Assembly (NCBI GenBank): GCA_038248745.1
Contig: JBBRXC010000079.1
Span: 1 to 7,539, forward strand
Source of the DNA: JAENWH01 sp038248745
GTDB lineage: Bacteria; Bacillota; Clostridia; Peptostreptococcales; Anaerovoracaceae
Direction: 5' to 3'
Length of the DNA stretch: 7,539 bases
The notes under the pieces are model-generated. The model worked only from the letters and a program-made list of their open reading frames with translations, was not told where the DNA came from and did no database searches. Each line of letters begins with the position of its first letter. Position 1 is the first letter of the stretch. A program made the translations under genes and the position numbers. Shown piece by piece: positions 6,026 through 7,539 of this stretch.

Positions 6026-7539
6026 AGATTTGAAGATTACAGAGTATTTAAAACAGCAGTTGGAGGCAGACTTTTACAGTTAGAAATTGGTAAGGTTTGT
6101 GAACAGGCCAACGGACAGGTTATGGTTAGATACGGAGATACCGTGGTGAACGTGACTGCCACAGCAAACAATTCAGTGAGACAGGATATTGATTTTTTCC
6201 CATTAAGCGTAGACTATGAAGAAAGAATGTATGCTGCAGGGAAAATCCCGGGTGGATTCATAAAAAGAGAAGGTAGACAAAGTGAAAATGCTATTCTTGC
6301 ATCAAGACTGATTGACAGACCAATCAGACCACTTTTCCCTAAAGGATTTTACAATGAAGTTCAGATTGTTGCTACAGTCATGGGCATAGATTATGATTGT
6401 GCACCAGAAATTATGGCAATGATTGGTTCATCTGTAGCACTTTCCATATCAGATATTCCTTTTGACGGGCCAACGGCATCCGTGCTTGTGGGTTTGGTAG
6501 ACGGTGAGTTCATCATCAATCCGACTTCAGAACAAAAAGCTGTCAGTGATCTACATCTTGTTGTTTCTGGTACAAAGGCAGCGGTTATGATGGTTGAAGC
6601 TGGCGCTAAAGAAGTCAAAGAAGACGTGATGCTTGAAGCAATTATGTTCGCTCACGCTGAAATAGCAAAGATCGTTGAGTTTATCGAAGAAGTGGTACGT
6701 GAAGTTGGAAAGCCTAAAAAGGAATTCAGTTTAAGTAAAGTCAGCGAAGAAATCGATCAGGCTGTTAGAGCCTATACCAACGATAAAATGAGAGCAGCCA
6801 TTCAAACTTTTGACAAAGTTGAAAGATTAGAAAATATGGATGCCGTTGAAGTTGAAGTAAAAGAGTACTTTGCGGATATTTATCCTGATAACAAGAAAGA
6901 TATTGGCGCCGTGCTATACAGCATTACAAAAGAACAGGTCAGAGGCATGATTCTTGATGAAGGTATCAGACCAGACAACAGAAAATTGGATGAAGTGAGA
7001 CCAATTTGGTGTGAGACAGGATTTTTGCCAAGAGCACATGGTACAGGACTGTTTAAAAGAGGACAGACGCAGGTTCTTTCCGTATTGACCCTGGGGCCTC
7101 TTGGAGATTCTCAGACAATTGATACGATTAGCGAAGAAACCACAAAGAGATACATGCATTACTACAACTTCCCGCCATATTCAGTTGGTGAAGCAAAGCC
7201 AATGAGAGGCGCAGGAAGAAGAGAAATCGGCCACGGCGTACTTGCAGAAAGAGCATTGCTTCCAGTATTGCCAAGTGTTGATGATTTCCCGTATGCGATC
7301 AGAATCATCTCAGAAGTTTTATCTTCAAACGGAAGTACTTCACAGGCATCTGTTTGTGGTAGCACACTTTCGTTGATGGATGCAGGTGTACCGATTAAAG
7401 CACCAGTTGCTGGTATCGCCATGGGTCTGATTGAACGAGTTGAAGCAGATGGAACAAGTAAAATTGCCATTCTATCAGATATTCAGGGAATGGAAGACTT
7501 CTTGGGAGACATGGACTTTAAGGTTGCCGGTACTGCTGA
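6023..7539 (+). CDS. pnp: Polyribonucleotide nucleotidyltransferase (PNPase), 3'-truncated by window edge
   Basis: PNPase is a trimeric 3'-to-5' exoribonuclease that phosphorolyses RNA to nucleoside diphosphates and can also add tails. 505 full codons are visible of a usual ~700. The ATG at 6023 has AGGAGG at 6008–6013 with 9-nt spacing. The first RNase PH domain includes RYGDTVVNVTATA and GRQSENAILASRLIDRPIRP (about residues 90–110). The helical linker domain spans about 240–310. The second RNase PH domain has GRREIGHG (398–405), the phosphate-binding SNGSTSQAS region (about 435–443) and the metal site EDFLGDMDFK. There D492, D498 and K500 correspond to E. coli D486, D492 and K494, so the catalytic core looks intact. 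The frame continues through the right edge: the last bases 'tga' (7537–7539) are out of frame. The KH and S1 RNA-binding domains would lie beyond the window. It follows the rpsO terminator by about 40 nt. Confidence 0.97.
   Translation, partial: MRFEDYRVFKTAVGGRLLQLEIGKVCEQANGQVMVRYGDTVVNVTATANNSVRQDIDFFPLSVDYEERMYAAGKIPGGFIKREGRQSENAILASRLIDRPIRPLFPKGFYNEVQIVATVMGIDYDCAPEIMAMIGSSVALSISDIPFDGPTASVLVGLVDGEFIINPTSEQKAVSDLHLVVSGTKAAVMMVEAGAKEVKEDVMLEAIMFAHAEIAKIVEFIEEVVREVGKPKKEFSLSKVSEEIDQAVRAYTNDKMRAAIQTFDKVERLENMDAVEVEVKEYFADIYPDNKKDIGAVLYSITKEQVRGMILDEGIRPDNRKLDEVRPIWCETGFLPRAHGTGLFKRGQTQVLSVLTLGPLGDSQTIDTISEETTKRYMHYYNFPPYSVGEAKPMRGAGRREIGHGVLAERALLPVLPSVDDFPYAIRIISEVLSSNGSTSQASVCGSTLSLMDAGVPIKAPVAGIAMGLIERVEADGTSKIAILSDIQGMEDFLGDMDFKVAGTA

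Noticed and set aside
7537..7539. TGA at the very end of the window as the pnp stop
   Set aside because: It is out of frame with pnp. The frame reads GCT then GA-, matching the conserved AGTA(D/E) continuation, so the gene runs on.

Overview
This window is a conserved housekeeping stretch from a low-GC Gram-positive bacterium: infB–rbfA–nrnA–truB–ribF, then rpsO, then pnp, all on the + strand. The gene order, moderate A+T richness, AGA-dominated arginine usage, strong AGGAGG-type ribosome binding sites and a DHH-family NrnA next to RbfA all point to Firmicutes, most likely a member of the Clostridia. The genus cannot be fixed from the sequence.

Region 1 (2–2119) is the 3' majority of infB (initiation factor IF-2), open at the left edge. 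It begins inside a repetitive, basic, probably disordered N-terminal region and then runs through the IF2_N, GTPase and C-terminal domains. The rest of this operon (usually rimP, nusA, ylxR and an L7Ae-like gene) would be expected to the left. Region 2 (2137–5494) holds rbfA, nrnA, truB and ribF. After a 17-nt infB–rbfA gap these genes overlap by 17, 4 and 14 nt, a tightly packed and probably translationally coupled unit. Region 3 (5495–5667) is a 173-nt gap with a plausible promoter and a leader that can fold into a long stem containing a CUCC element complementary to the rpsO ribosome binding site, a good candidate for S15 autoregulation. Region 4 is rpsO (5668–5934), a strong intrinsic terminator (about 5950–5982), and pnp from 6023, which runs off the right edge. 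The pnp ribosome binding site lies in the loop of a small hairpin whose 3' arm contains the start codon.

The genes share the theme of translation and RNA metabolism: initiation (IF-2), 30S maturation (RbfA), the 30S protein S15, tRNA Psi55 modification (TruB), RNA decay (PNPase, and NrnA for the smallest fragments), plus flavin cofactor synthesis (RibF). I see no mobile element, CRISPR array, tRNA, rRNA or foreign-looking island. Nothing here is a new multigene system. The observations most worth checking are the RNA structures before rpsO and pnp and the recently duplicated repeats in the IF-2 N-terminal region.
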